A stretch of DNA of 10,268 bases. It comes from an uncultured Collinsella sp. (GTDB taxonomy: Bacteria; Actinomycetota; Coriobacteriia; Coriobacteriales; Coriobacteriaceae). Numbering within the stretch: position 1 is the stretch's first letter; each line of letters starts with the position of its first letter. Where the stretch lies: contig CABUWA010000065.1 of the NCBI GenBank assembly GCA_902495085.1, positions 1 to 10,268 on the forward strand. The letters run 5' to 3'. Below are positions 1 to 6,619 of the stretch, piece after piece. The notes under the pieces are model-generated. The model had not been told where the DNA came from. It searched no databases and was given only the letters and a program-made list of their open reading frames with translations. A program made the position numbers and the translations under genes.

Positions 1-37
1 GTTCTCCTCTCGCGTGTTTTGCTGAGAACAGTTTTAT
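1..37. other. Inverted repeat at left edge, possible terminator
   Basis: GTTCTC at 1-6 and GAGAAC at 24-29 are perfect 6-base inverted arms separated by 17 bases, and the right arm is followed by a short T-rich stretch (AGTTTTATC). It could be the end of a terminator for a gene to the left of the window. The arms also resemble SOS half-sites (GTTC, GAAC) but in the wrong order and at the wrong spacing for a LexA box. The left edge cuts off whatever precedes it, so the call is weak. Confidence 0.2.
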
Positions 38-68
38 CAAGCCGCGCGGACAAAAATGTCTAGCGCGA

Positions 69-80
69 GAACGAATGTTC
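69..80. promoter_or_regulatory. SOS (LexA) box 1 upstream of lexA
   Basis: GAACGAATGTTC is a perfect GAAC-N4-GTTC palindrome core, the Gram-positive LexA operator (consensus CGAACRNRYGTTYG). It is the first of three boxes before lexA; the next begins exactly 28 bases downstream. Its place before the repressor's own gene fits classical autoregulation. Confidence 0.85.
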
Positions 81-96
81 GGTTATTATTATCTTC

Positions 97-108
97 GAAC
101 AGTTGTTC
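97..108. promoter_or_regulatory. SOS (LexA) box 2 upstream of lexA
   Basis: GAACAGTTGTTC is a perfect GAAC-N4-GTTC core preceded by C, as the consensus requires. It is the middle of three equally spaced boxes. A weak -35/-10 pair (TTCGAA at 94-99, CAAAAT at 117-122, spacer 17) overlaps this box, so bound LexA would block polymerase if that is the promoter. The promoter itself is only a guess. Confidence 0.85.
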
Positions 109-123
109 CTGTCAAGCAAAATT

Positions 124-137
124 CGAACATTTGTTTG
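124..137. promoter_or_regulatory. SOS (LexA) box 3 upstream of lexA
   Basis: CGAACATTTGTTTG matches the Gram-positive SOS consensus in both half-sites; the right one is GTTTG, the permitted Y variant. It lies 24 bases before the chosen lexA ATG and keeps the 28-base phasing of the other two boxes. It probably overlaps or immediately follows the transcription start. Confidence 0.75.
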
Positions 138-160
138 ACATGGGTAGAGAGGATGCCCTG

Positions 161-805
161 ATGGCTCGCAAAATTACCAAGCGTCAGCAGCAAATTTACG
201 ACTTCATCAAGGAATATCAGCAGGAGAAGGGTTATCCGCCCAGTGTGCGCGAGATGGCATCTGCCGTGGGCCTTTCCTCCCCCAGCACCGTGCACGCCCA
301 CTTATCTGCCTTGGAGGCGCGCGGGCTGCTCAAGCGCGATGCCACCAAACCGCGCGCCCTGGAACTCTTTAACGAGGACGGCTCCTCTGTCTCAATTTCT
401 AAATCTGACGAGCCCACCGCACCTCGCGGAACGGTCTCGCTACCGCTCGTTGGTCGCGTCGCGGCTGGGATTCCCATTCTGGCCGAGCAGAATATCGAAG
501 ACACTTTTACTATCCCGACCGAAATCGCCACTGATCAGGGTTCCTTTATCCTTGAGGTGCATGGGAGCTCAATGATCAATGTCGGCATCTTCAATGGCGA
601 TTACATCATCGTCCGTGAACAAAAGAGTGCCATGAACGGCGAAATCGTCGTGGCCATGATTGATGGTTCAGCGACCGTCAAGACGTTCTACAAGGAGCAG
701 GGACGCGTACGCCTACAGCCTGAGAATGACACCATGGAGCCTATCTATGCAACAAATCCCGTTATTTTGGGCAAAGTCGTCGGCTTGATGCGCCGGTTCT
801 CGTAA
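161..805 (+). CDS. lexA: LexA, SOS transcriptional repressor and autoprotease
   Basis: LexA represses DNA-repair genes at SOS boxes and cuts itself when RecA-ssDNA filaments form. The protein has 214 residues, a normal family length. Residues 1-65 are the winged-helix DNA-binding domain (starts ARKITKRQQQIYDFI; recognition region about 40-55 with SSPSTVHAHL). The self-cleavage site is Ala102-Gly103 in GRVAAGIP. The nucleophile is Ser137 in HGSSMINVGI and the general-base lysine is Lys174 in ATVKTF. The residue before Ser137 is Ser, where most family members have Asp (GDSM). I chose ATG161 because AGAGAGGA at 146-153 sits 7 bases upstream and family proteins begin here. The frame is open back to an ATG at 56, but that would make the three SOS boxes coding. 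The next gene starts within its stop codon. Autoregulation by the three boxes is expected. Confidence 0.97.
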   Translation: MARKITKRQQQIYDFIKEYQQEKGYPPSVREMASAVGLSSPSTVHAHLSALEARGLLKRDATKPRALELFNEDGSSVSISKSDEPTAPRGTVSLPLVGRVAAGIPILAEQNIEDTFTIPTEIATDQGSFILEVHGSSMINVGIFNGDYIIVREQKSAMNGEIVVAMIDGSATVKTFYKEQGRVRLQPENDTMEPIYATNPVILGKVVGLMRRFS

Positions 806-1509
806 TGCAAAAACGCATCACCATCTTTGATACCGTCCGCGGGTTTACGATGATTTCAATGGCAGGTTTTCACGCTTGCTACGATCTCGCCTACCTGTAC
901 GGTTGGGATATGCCCTGGTTTACCCAGACTGTCTTTCAAGACATCTGGCGCGCCAGCATCAGCTGGGTATTCTTGTTTATCGCGGGTTGGATGTGCACTC
1001 TTTCGCGCAACAATATCAAACGTGCCGCCAAATACGCCTTAGCAGCACTCGTCGTCTGGCTGGCAACAACACTTGTCTCAGTCGATGATTCGGTTAATTT
1101 TGGCATCATCTACTGCATGGCCGCATGTACCGGCATCGTGGCGTTGACCGATCCCGTCCTTAAAAAGATATCAGCGAGATGGGGCATGTCCCTATGCCTT
1201 GTGATGTTCGCCCTCACCTGGAGCATCCCCAAAACAATCTACCCTGTCCCCTACCTGGCGTGGCTGGGATTTCCGAGCCCTGGGTTTGTCTCAGGTGATT
1301 ACTACCCCATCATCCCGTTTATCTTTATGTATCTTGCAGGATACTTCGCCGCACATATAGCGCAGGGAATCGATAAGACCGTCCCTAGCTGGGCCTACGC
1401 CAACTCCCTGCCGGCGCTCGCCAGCCTTGGACGTTATGCACTACCCTTTTATCTGCTGCATCAGCCCATTATACTGGGCATTTTGGAGCTCGCCTACTCG
1501 GTGCGATAA
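805..1509 (+). CDS. DUF1624 / heparan-alpha-glucosaminide N-acetyltransferase-like membrane protein
   Basis: A 234-residue polytopic membrane protein, mostly hydrophobic, with about seven membrane segments (roughly 11-30, 48-68, 75-93, 100-115, 127-141, 168-187, 208-231). The N-terminal FDTVRGFTMISMAGFH and the C-terminal LGRYALPFYLLHQPI are typical of the DUF1624 group, relatives of the lysosomal enzyme that passes an acetyl group across a membrane to a sugar. His23 and His219 are candidate functional residues. Substrate and direction are unknown, and acylation of an envelope sugar is only an inference. The ATG overlaps the lexA stop as TAATG and no Shine-Dalgarno precedes it, so translation is probably coupled to lexA and the gene should follow lexA's SOS control. 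Its last 16 bases overlap the convergent hflX. Confidence 0.8.
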   Translation: MQKRITIFDTVRGFTMISMAGFHACYDLAYLYGWDMPWFTQTVFQDIWRASISWVFLFIAGWMCTLSRNNIKRAAKYALAALVVWLATTLVSVDDSVNFGIIYCMAACTGIVALTDPVLKKISARWGMSLCLVMFALTWSIPKTIYPVPYLAWLGFPSPGFVSGDYYPIIPFIFMYLAGYFAAHIAQGIDKTVPSWAYANSLPALASLGRYALPFYLLHQPIILGILELAYSVR

Positions 1510-2783
1510 CGCTCGAGCCGCGGTGCGACACGAGCCGGCAGTTTCGCCACAATACGAACGCCATCCTCAAGATATTCCTCATGCAAAAGGGTCCCCTGCT
1601 CATGCACGAGTGTAATGAGCGCACCTTCACGATATGGAATGTCGGCTGAAAGCAGTACATCGGTGGCAGCTGCCTCGCGAGCAATGCGATCGACGAGATC
1701 GTCGAGCCCCTCGCCCGTTTGGGCCGAGAACAGAACGGCTTCCGGAAAACGACGACGGAAACTTAATCGATCAACGCTATCGAGAAGATCGATTTTATTG
1801 AATACGGTCAGCGTTAGGCGCTCTCCGGCGCCGATCTCATCAAGCACGCGGTCGACAGCCTCCAGCTGTCGCTCATAGTCCTCGTCAGACGCATCTACGA
1901 CTTTGAGAATTAGATCGGCACCCAACACCTCGGACAGCGTCGATTTAAAGGCATCGACAAGACCATGCGGCAGCTTTTGAATAAAGCCGACGGTATCGGT
2001 AATCGTCATTCCGCGACCGCCGGGCAGGCGATACGAACGCGTCGTCGGGTCGAGCGTAGCAAACAGCTTGTCCTGCGAAAGTACCGTAGAGCCTGTCAGG
2101 CGATTGAGCAACGTCGATTTACCGGCATTGGTATAACCGGCTAACGCGACGCGAAATGCCGGTGACTCAATGCGGCTCTTGGACTGGACATCGCGACGCT
2201 GTTCAACCTGCTTAAGCTCACGACGAAGCGCGGCGATCTTATTGCGAATCAAGCGACGGTCGACCTCGAGCTGACTTTCGCCCTGACCAAAGCGTGAGCC
2301 GATGCCGCCGCGCGTCTGTTCCTTGGCGAGATGGCTCCACATGCCGCGCAGACGAGGCAACAGATATTGAAGCTGCGCCAGCTGTACCTGTAGGCGTCCC
2401 TCACGCGTCTGAGCATGCAGGCCAAAGATATCCAAGATCAGTGCCGTACGATCGATAATCTTTACCGGCTCGCCCACGGCTTTCTCCAAATAGGATTGCT
2501 GCGAGGACGTCAGGTCGTCGTCAAAAATAACGACATCGGCATCCATGCGATGTACCAGACCGCACAGCTCCTCTACCTTACCGGAACCGATAAATGATTT
2601 GGGATACGGCTTTACCAAACGCTGAGACAAGCGAGCCACGCACTGGGCACCAGCCGTGTGGGCAAGGCGCTCCAGCTCATCGAGCGATCGATCGAGTGGC
2701 CATGCATTGTCGCGCCACTCAACACCAACCAAAATGGCACGCTCGGGCTCGGGTGCCGTGGGAACAAGGGGGAAACGAGCCAT
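1494..2783 (-). CDS. hflX: HflX, ribosome-associated GTPase
   Basis: HflX binds the 50S subunit and splits stalled or hibernating ribosomes under stress, using GTP. At 429 residues it is normal length. The N-terminal HflX domain (about 15-200) includes FIGSGKVEEL near 64-73 and the long helical linker with RGGIGSRFGQGESQLEVDRR near 158-177. The G domain shows G1 GYTNAGKS (216-223), G2 region FATLDPTTR, G3 DTVG (263-266), G4 NKID (329-332) and G5 SAQ (353-355). Its ATG overlaps the miaA stop as TAATG, with a modest GAGG seven bases before it. It is the last gene of the spoVS-miaB-miaA-hflX run. The 3' end runs 16 bases into the convergent DUF1624 gene, and no clear terminator is seen. In E. 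coli hfq lies between miaA and hflX; here it does not. Confidence 0.96.
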   Translation of the reverse strand: MARFPLVPTAPEPERAILVGVEWRDNAWPLDRSLDELERLAHTAGAQCVARLSQRLVKPYPKSFIGSGKVEELCGLVHRMDADVVIFDDDLTSSQQSYLEKAVGEPVKIIDRTALILDIFGLHAQTREGRLQVQLAQLQYLLPRLRGMWSHLAKEQTRGGIGSRFGQGESQLEVDRRLIRNKIAALRRELKQVEQRRDVQSKSRIESPAFRVALAGYTNAGKSTLLNRLTGSTVLSQDKLFATLDPTTRSYRLPGGRGMTITDTVGFIQKLPHGLVDAFKSTLSEVLGADLILKVVDASDEDYERQLEAVDRVLDEIGAGERLTLTVFNKIDLLDSVDRLSFRRRFPEAVLFSAQTGEGLDDLVDRIAREAAATDVLLSADIPYREGALITLVHEQGTLLHEEYLEDGVRIVAKLPARVAPRLERYRTE

Positions 2784-3721
2784 TAGGCAGCCTCAATACG
2801 ATGCAGGATATCAGCAACGACCTCATCGATCGTACATTCATCCATATCAAACCACGCGATACGGTCATCGCGCTTAAACCACGAAAGCTGACGTTTGGCA
2901 TAGCGACGCGAACGCATCTTAATGAGTTCGCGAGCCTCATCCATGCTCGTCACGCCATTGAAAGCATCGATGATCTCTTTATAGCCAATTGCCTGCATCG
3001 AAGTCAGGGCATCTCCCAGCCCCTGGTCCATAAGACCGCGAACCTCATCAACAAGACCCTGCTCAAACATCACATCGACACGCAGATTAATGCGCTCGTA
3101 GAGCACCTCGCGATTTCGCGTCAGGCCAAACCATAACGCATGATAATGCTCGCGCGGAACACTAAACTGCGACTTTTGTTGCGCATAGGAAACGCCATCA
3201 TCGTGCATTTCGAGCGCGCGAATCACACGCCGCACGTTATGCGGATGAATAACAGCAGCTGATTCTGGATCGCGCTCGGCAAGCAGGGCATGCAGTTCTT
3301 CCTCGCCAATACGCTCGGCAAGCTCCTGATACCCCGCGCGACGATCGTCCTCAAGCTCGCCCGAGGGAAAATCCATCTCATCCAGGGCGGCCTTGAGATA
3401 CAAGCCTGTGCCCCCGCAAAACACCGGTAGGCGGCCCTCGCCAAGCAAACGCTCAACATGCGCGCGAGCGTCAGCCTGATAAAGCGCCGCAGAGTACGCC
3501 ACACCCGGCTCTACAATGTCGACGAGACGCAGCGGCGCCGTACACTCATCGGGCGCCATCTTTGCGGTACCGATGTCCATGCCGCGATAGATTTGCATCG
3601 CATCGCACGACAGCACTTCGGACGAAAGACGAGCCGCCAAACGGTCGGCAACACCACTCTTACCAACCGCCGTCGGACCGACGATCGCAACGGCGGAAAG
3701 ACCTGCCCCGGGAGAAACCAT
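2783..3721 (-). CDS. miaA: MiaA, tRNA dimethylallyltransferase
   Basis: MiaA transfers a dimethylallyl group from DMAPP to N6 of A37 in tRNAs reading UNN codons, giving i6A37, the substrate of MiaB. The protein has 312 residues, normal for the family. Visible motifs are the P-loop GPTAVGKS (15-22), the substrate-binding SCDAMQIYRGMDIGTAK (38-54), GGTGLYLKAALD (103-114) and the C-terminal RRYAKRQLSWFKRD (about 272-285). The start ATG overlaps the miaB stop (TAATG) and has no good Shine-Dalgarno, so it is probably coupled to miaB; its own stop overlaps the hflX start in the same way. MiaA and MiaB catalyse consecutive steps at the same base, so the pairing makes biochemical sense. Confidence 0.97.
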   Translation of the reverse strand: MVSPGAGLSAVAIVGPTAVGKSGVADRLAARLSSEVLSCDAMQIYRGMDIGTAKMAPDECTAPLRLVDIVEPGVAYSAALYQADARAHVERLLGEGRLPVFCGGTGLYLKAALDEMDFPSGELEDDRRAGYQELAERIGEEELHALLAERDPESAAVIHPHNVRRVIRALEMHDDGVSYAQQKSQFSVPREHYHALWFGLTRNREVLYERINLRVDVMFEQGLVDEVRGLMDQGLGDALTSMQAIGYKEIIDAFNGVTSMDEARELIKMRSRRYAKRQLSWFKRDDRIAWFDMDECTIDEVVADILHRIEAA

Positions 3722-5091
3722 TAGCGCGGCTCGCCCACAACGGAGCCGGACAAATACCAGGTCTTGGCAACGTCGACGTCAACATCAACGATCTTGCCAA
3801 CAAGCTGATCGATGCTGTAACCCTCGGGGATAGGCGCATGCACGGTCTGATTCTTGGGACTCTTGCCCAGCAGGACCGCGTCGTTCTTTTTACTCGTTCC
3901 CTCAATGAGCGCCGGCACCACAGTATGAAGCTCACCCTGGTTGTACTCGTGCGCCGTGGTCTCGATAACCTTAACCAGGCGGTTGAAACGCTCGAGAATA
4001 ACCTCATGCGGCGTAGGATCGTCAATCTCGGCGGCCGGGGTACCGGCGCGCTTGGAATAGATGAAGGTATAGGCCTGAGCATAGCGGACCGTCTCGGCAA
4101 GTGAGAGCGTCTGCTCAAAGTCTTCTTCAGTCTCGCCCGGGAAGCCAACGATAATATCGGTCGAGAGCGCGATATCGGGCATGCGGTTGCGAATGCGATC
4201 GACCAGGCCCAGATAGTCCTCGCGTGTATAACGGCGATTCATCTCTTTGAGGATCCGTGTCGAACCTGACTGGACGGCCAGGTGCAACTGCGGCATAACG
4301 GCAGGCGTCTCGGCCATGGCGTCGATGGTCTCGGGGAGCAGATCCTTGGGATGCGAAGACGTAAAGAAGATGCGCTCCACACCCGTATCGCCCACGGCAC
4401 GCAGCAGATCGGCAAAACGCGGCTTGCCAAACAGATCGCGACCATATGAGTTAACGTTTTGGCCCAGCAGCGTAATCTCACGCACGCCCTGGCGCACCAA
4501 ACCGGTCACCTCGTCGACAATCTCCTCGAAGGGGCGACTTTTTTCGCGACCGCGCACGTACGGCACGATGCAATAGGTGCAGAAATTATTGCAGCCTGTC
4601 ATGATGGGCACCCAGGCGTGATACTGGGTCTCGCGATGCCACGGCATGCTCATGGCATCCGTATCCTCATGCTCATTGGTGCGGATATGACGCTTACCAT
4701 CAAGGGACGCCTCGGCAATGAGCTCGGCCACATGTGCGATGGAATGCGTGCCAAAGATGACATTGACGTTATCGACGTTGGTGAGCAGGCCCTCTCCATC
4801 ACGCTGCGCGATGCAGCCGCCCACGGCAACCACACGCTTGCCCGAAGGCGAAGGCGGCAGGCTTTTGCAGGAATTGCACTGACCGTACAGGCGAGTATCG
4901 GCGGCCTCACGCACACAGCATGTCATGAAGACAACGATATCGGCATGCTCGGGATCGAGCGCCATGAGGCAGCCATACGAATCAAGCAGACCGCTCACGC
5001 GCTCGGAATCGTGCTGATTCATCTGGCAGCCAAAGGTGCGGATAAAGTAGGTTTTACCGGCAAGAATATCGCGTACGGAACACTGGTCCAT
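3721..5091 (-). CDS. miaB: MiaB, tRNA-2-methylthio-N6-dimethylallyladenosine synthase
   Basis: A radical-SAM methylthiotransferase that adds a methylthio group to C2 of i6A37 (the MiaA product), giving ms2i6A37. From the chosen start it has 456 residues. The N-terminal UPF0004 domain carries the three cysteines of the auxiliary 4Fe-4S cluster (Cys22 in RTFGCQMN, Cys58 in MTCCVRE, Cys93 in GGCIAQ). The radical-SAM cluster is CNNFCTYC (Cys167, 171, 174). A TRAM-like RNA-binding domain should fill the last 70 or so residues. The open frame extends upstream to 5286, but those residues run antisense-like through spoVS and are not family-like. Two close ATGs exist, at 5097 and 5091. AGGA at 5101-5104 lies 3 bases from the first and 9 from the second, which favours 5091. 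Confidence 0.95.
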   Translation of the reverse strand: MDQCSVRDILAGKTYFIRTFGCQMNQHDSERVSGLLDSYGCLMALDPEHADIVVFMTCCVREAADTRLYGQCNSCKSLPPSPSGKRVVAVGGCIAQRDGEGLLTNVDNVNVIFGTHSIAHVAELIAEASLDGKRHIRTNEHEDTDAMSMPWHRETQYHAWVPIMTGCNNFCTYCIVPYVRGREKSRPFEEIVDEVTGLVRQGVREITLLGQNVNSYGRDLFGKPRFADLLRAVGDTGVERIFFTSSHPKDLLPETIDAMAETPAVMPQLHLAVQSGSTRILKEMNRRYTREDYLGLVDRIRNRMPDIALSTDIIVGFPGETEEDFEQTLSLAETVRYAQAYTFIYSKRAGTPAAEIDDPTPHEVILERFNRLVKVIETTAHEYNQGELHTVVPALIEGTSKKNDAVLLGKSPKNQTVHAPIPEGYSIDQLVGKIVDVDVDVAKTWYLSGSVVGEPR

Positions 5092-5140
5092 GTGCATAAG
5101 TCCTAACGATGGAAGGGAGGCGAATCGAGGCAAGCAGAAG

Positions 5141-5458
5141 CTATGCCACAGGCTTAACATCATCCATGACGACGTTATCCATAGCAGCTCGATTGATCTG
5201 GTGAACGTAGATAGAAAGGCGGATGGCCGTGCGCGACTCCCCGTTAATGAGGATGTCGGAGAACACGGGCGCGCAGGAAATATCAAAACCGGTTGGAATC
5301 AAAAAACCGCGCGCGATAGCCACGGCCTTAATGGCCTGGTTGACAGCACCAGCGCCGACACACTGGATGTTGACGGGTACACCATCCTTGACCATGCCGG
5401 CGATGGCGCCGGCAACGGACGCGGGCGATGATTTGCTTGATACCTTCAGGCAATCCAT
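5141..5458 (-). CDS. spoVS: SpoVS family protein (Alba-like, stage V sporulation protein S)
   Basis: SpoVS is a small Alba-fold protein, thought to bind nucleic acid. It is needed for late sporulation in Bacillus but is widespread in non-sporeformers, where its role is unclear. The protein has 105 residues. Residues 1-82 match the family closely: MDCLKVSSKSSPASVAGAIAG, then GAGAVNQAIKAVAIARGF and FSDILINGESRTAIRLS. The remaining 20 or so residues, ending in an acidic stretch (MDNVVMDDVKPVA), extend past the usual length of about 86. ATG5458 has a clear AGGAG seven bases upstream; the frame stays open to 5533 but that extension is not family-like. miaB begins 49 bases downstream with no obvious terminator between, so the two are probably co-transcribed. 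Confidence 0.93.
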   Translation of the reverse strand: MDCLKVSSKSSPASVAGAIAGMVKDGVPVNIQCVGAGAVNQAIKAVAIARGFLIPTGFDISCAPVFSDILINGESRTAIRLSIYVHQINRAAMDNVVMDDVKPVA

Positions 5459-5499
5459 GAAGAAACTCCTGCGTTTAAAAGTACGTTTTAACTGCAATA

Positions 5500-5528
5500 A
5501 CTGTATCGTACCGAGTGGACTCGGTAAA
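5500..5528 (-). promoter_or_regulatory. Candidate spoVS promoter with inverted repeat in its spacer
   Basis: On the minus strand TTTACC (5528-5523) and TACAGT (5505-5500) are separated by exactly 17 bases; each matches the sigma-70/SigA consensus at 4 of 6 positions. Between and overlapping them is a perfect inverted repeat, TACCGAGT-N2-ACTCGGTA (5509-5526). This placement suits an operator. The repeat also begins only 7 bases after the stop of the upstream ATPase gene, so it might instead be a weak terminator, but no T-run follows it. Confidence 0.35.
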
Positions 5529-5532
5529 GGCA

Positions 5533-6618
5533 CTATTCCTCTTTGGCAAGATCGAAAGTCACAGTGATTCGATCACGCGAAACACGAATCTTTGGGTCGC
5601 CGCAAAGGTTGAGATAGTACCGGGCGGCAAGATCATTAAAGTCGCGCTCCACAGCACGCGAAAACTGTGCCATGTCATCCTTGGCAATACGTAGCCCGCG
5701 ACGATCCTTCGCGAGATCGACAGGAGCCGGCGCATGCGAGGACGAATCACGCTCGCGAAGCAGACGCGCGGTCACACCGCGAACGGGCTTAATCTGCCCC
5801 GCCAAAATGCGATGGGCCGTGCGCTCGGACATCTCAAGACCCAAACCCGAACAGATACGGATAAAGTCCTCGGCATCAGAGGCAAGGCCTAAACGGTCGA
5901 CAACCGGAAGCTCGCTCTCGTCATCAATGAACAGGAGACGGGACGTATCGAGCCGACTTGACGCCTGAGCATAAAGGGTCGCGGCAATCTCAGACGGAGA
6001 ACCAAGATAGACATCGCAACCACGCAACTCCTCGAGCGCAAACTCACAAGCAGCGCGAATAATATTATGCGGGCCGCGAGCACAGACATAACGTCCGTCC
6101 TCATCCTTGACGGCCTGGGGCCAGCTGGACTGATCGGCACGCTCACTGAGACGGTCGGCCGCAACGCTCACCTTAAAGGCCGAGCCAAGGTCGACACCAG
6201 ACGTGACCACACGGGCCTCGTCGGTGTTCTGCTTGATAGAAAACAATGCCATGCCACGACCGTGAACGCCCCAACGGTCCATCTTCATGCTCTCGAGCTT
6301 GGAGGTAACGCGGGCATCGAAGATTCGCTCTTGCATATCCTGCGGAACGCCCGAACCGTTATCCAGAAAGACAAGCGTGCGGACGCCATCTTCCTTGGTC
6401 GTAGCGAGATAGACTTTGTCGGCGCCAGCATCGCGAGCATTACGGAGCATTTCGATGACGATATCCTCGACATGCTGAATGTCGTGCTTTGCCTGGCGCC
6501 GCTCGGCCTCCGAAACGCGGAGGCGGACATACCCCTCGCCAAGGTTCTCCTCGACGCGAAGGTTACCCTCCCCCGACATCGACGCGATAAATGAGATGAG
6601 CTCGTTCGCGTCGCTCAT
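5533..6618 (-). CDS. GHKL-superfamily ATPase with MutL-like motifs, function unknown
   Basis: A 361-residue protein whose N-terminal half is a GHKL (gyrase/Hsp90/histidine kinase/MutL) ATP-binding domain. The N-box is EMLRNARDAGA (Glu56, Asn60, Asp63), G1 is DNGSGVP (86-92) and the G2/ATP lid is TSKL (105-108) followed by GVHGRGMALFSI (117-128). The TSKL plus GxxGRGxAL arrangement is close to MutL (TSKI, GFRGEAL), and no histidine-kinase phospho-acceptor domain is present. The C-terminal half (about 180-361) matches nothing I recognise. No signal peptide or membrane segment is seen, so it is probably cytoplasmic. The ATG follows the rny stop by one base (TAACATG) without a Shine-Dalgarno, so it is probably translated by coupling to rny. 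In Bacillus the equivalent slot between rny and spoVS holds ymdB. A true MutL is unlikely given the length. Confidence 0.8.
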   Translation of the reverse strand: MSDANELISFIASMSGEGNLRVEENLGEGYVRLRVSEAERRQAKHDIQHVEDIVIEMLRNARDAGADKVYLATTKEDGVRTLVFLDNGSGVPQDMQERIFDARVTSKLESMKMDRWGVHGRGMALFSIKQNTDEARVVTSGVDLGSAFKVSVAADRLSERADQSSWPQAVKDEDGRYVCARGPHNIIRAACEFALEELRGCDVYLGSPSEIAATLYAQASSRLDTSRLLFIDDESELPVVDRLGLASDAEDFIRICSGLGLEMSERTAHRILAGQIKPVRGVTARLLRERDSSSHAPAPVDLAKDRRGLRIAKDDMAQFSRAVERDFNDLAARYYLNLCGDPKIRVSRDRITVTFDLAKEE

Positions 6619-6619
6619 G

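Noticed and set aside
49..60. GACA-N4-TGTC inverted repeat before the SOS boxes
   Set aside because: Four-base arms are easily due to chance, and it is out of the 28-base phase of the SOS boxes.
135..140. TTGACA as a -35 element near lexA
   Set aside because: A -10 at the right distance would fall inside the lexA start codon region and no such hexamer is there; the bases are partly SOS box 3.
56..160. N-terminal extension of lexA from ATG56 or ATG140
   Set aside because: The region holds three SOS boxes and encodes non-conserved residues; ATG161 has the ribosome site and the family N-terminus.
1464..1486. GCCCA-N6-TGGGC hairpin followed by ATTTTGG, as a terminator between the DUF1624 gene and hflX
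   Set aside because: The stem is only 5 pairs and lies within the DUF1624 coding region before its stop codon, so it cannot end that mRNA usefully; no true T-run follows on the hflX side.
1511..1535. GCTCG-N15-CGAGC repeat just after the DUF1624 stop
   Set aside because: Five-base arms within the hflX coding region and no T-run; a rho-independent terminator is not supported.
5092..5286. N-terminal extension of miaB overlapping spoVS
   Set aside because: The translation there is Ser/Leu/Arg-rich shadow sequence over the SpoVS coding region; MiaB begins near residue MDQCS.
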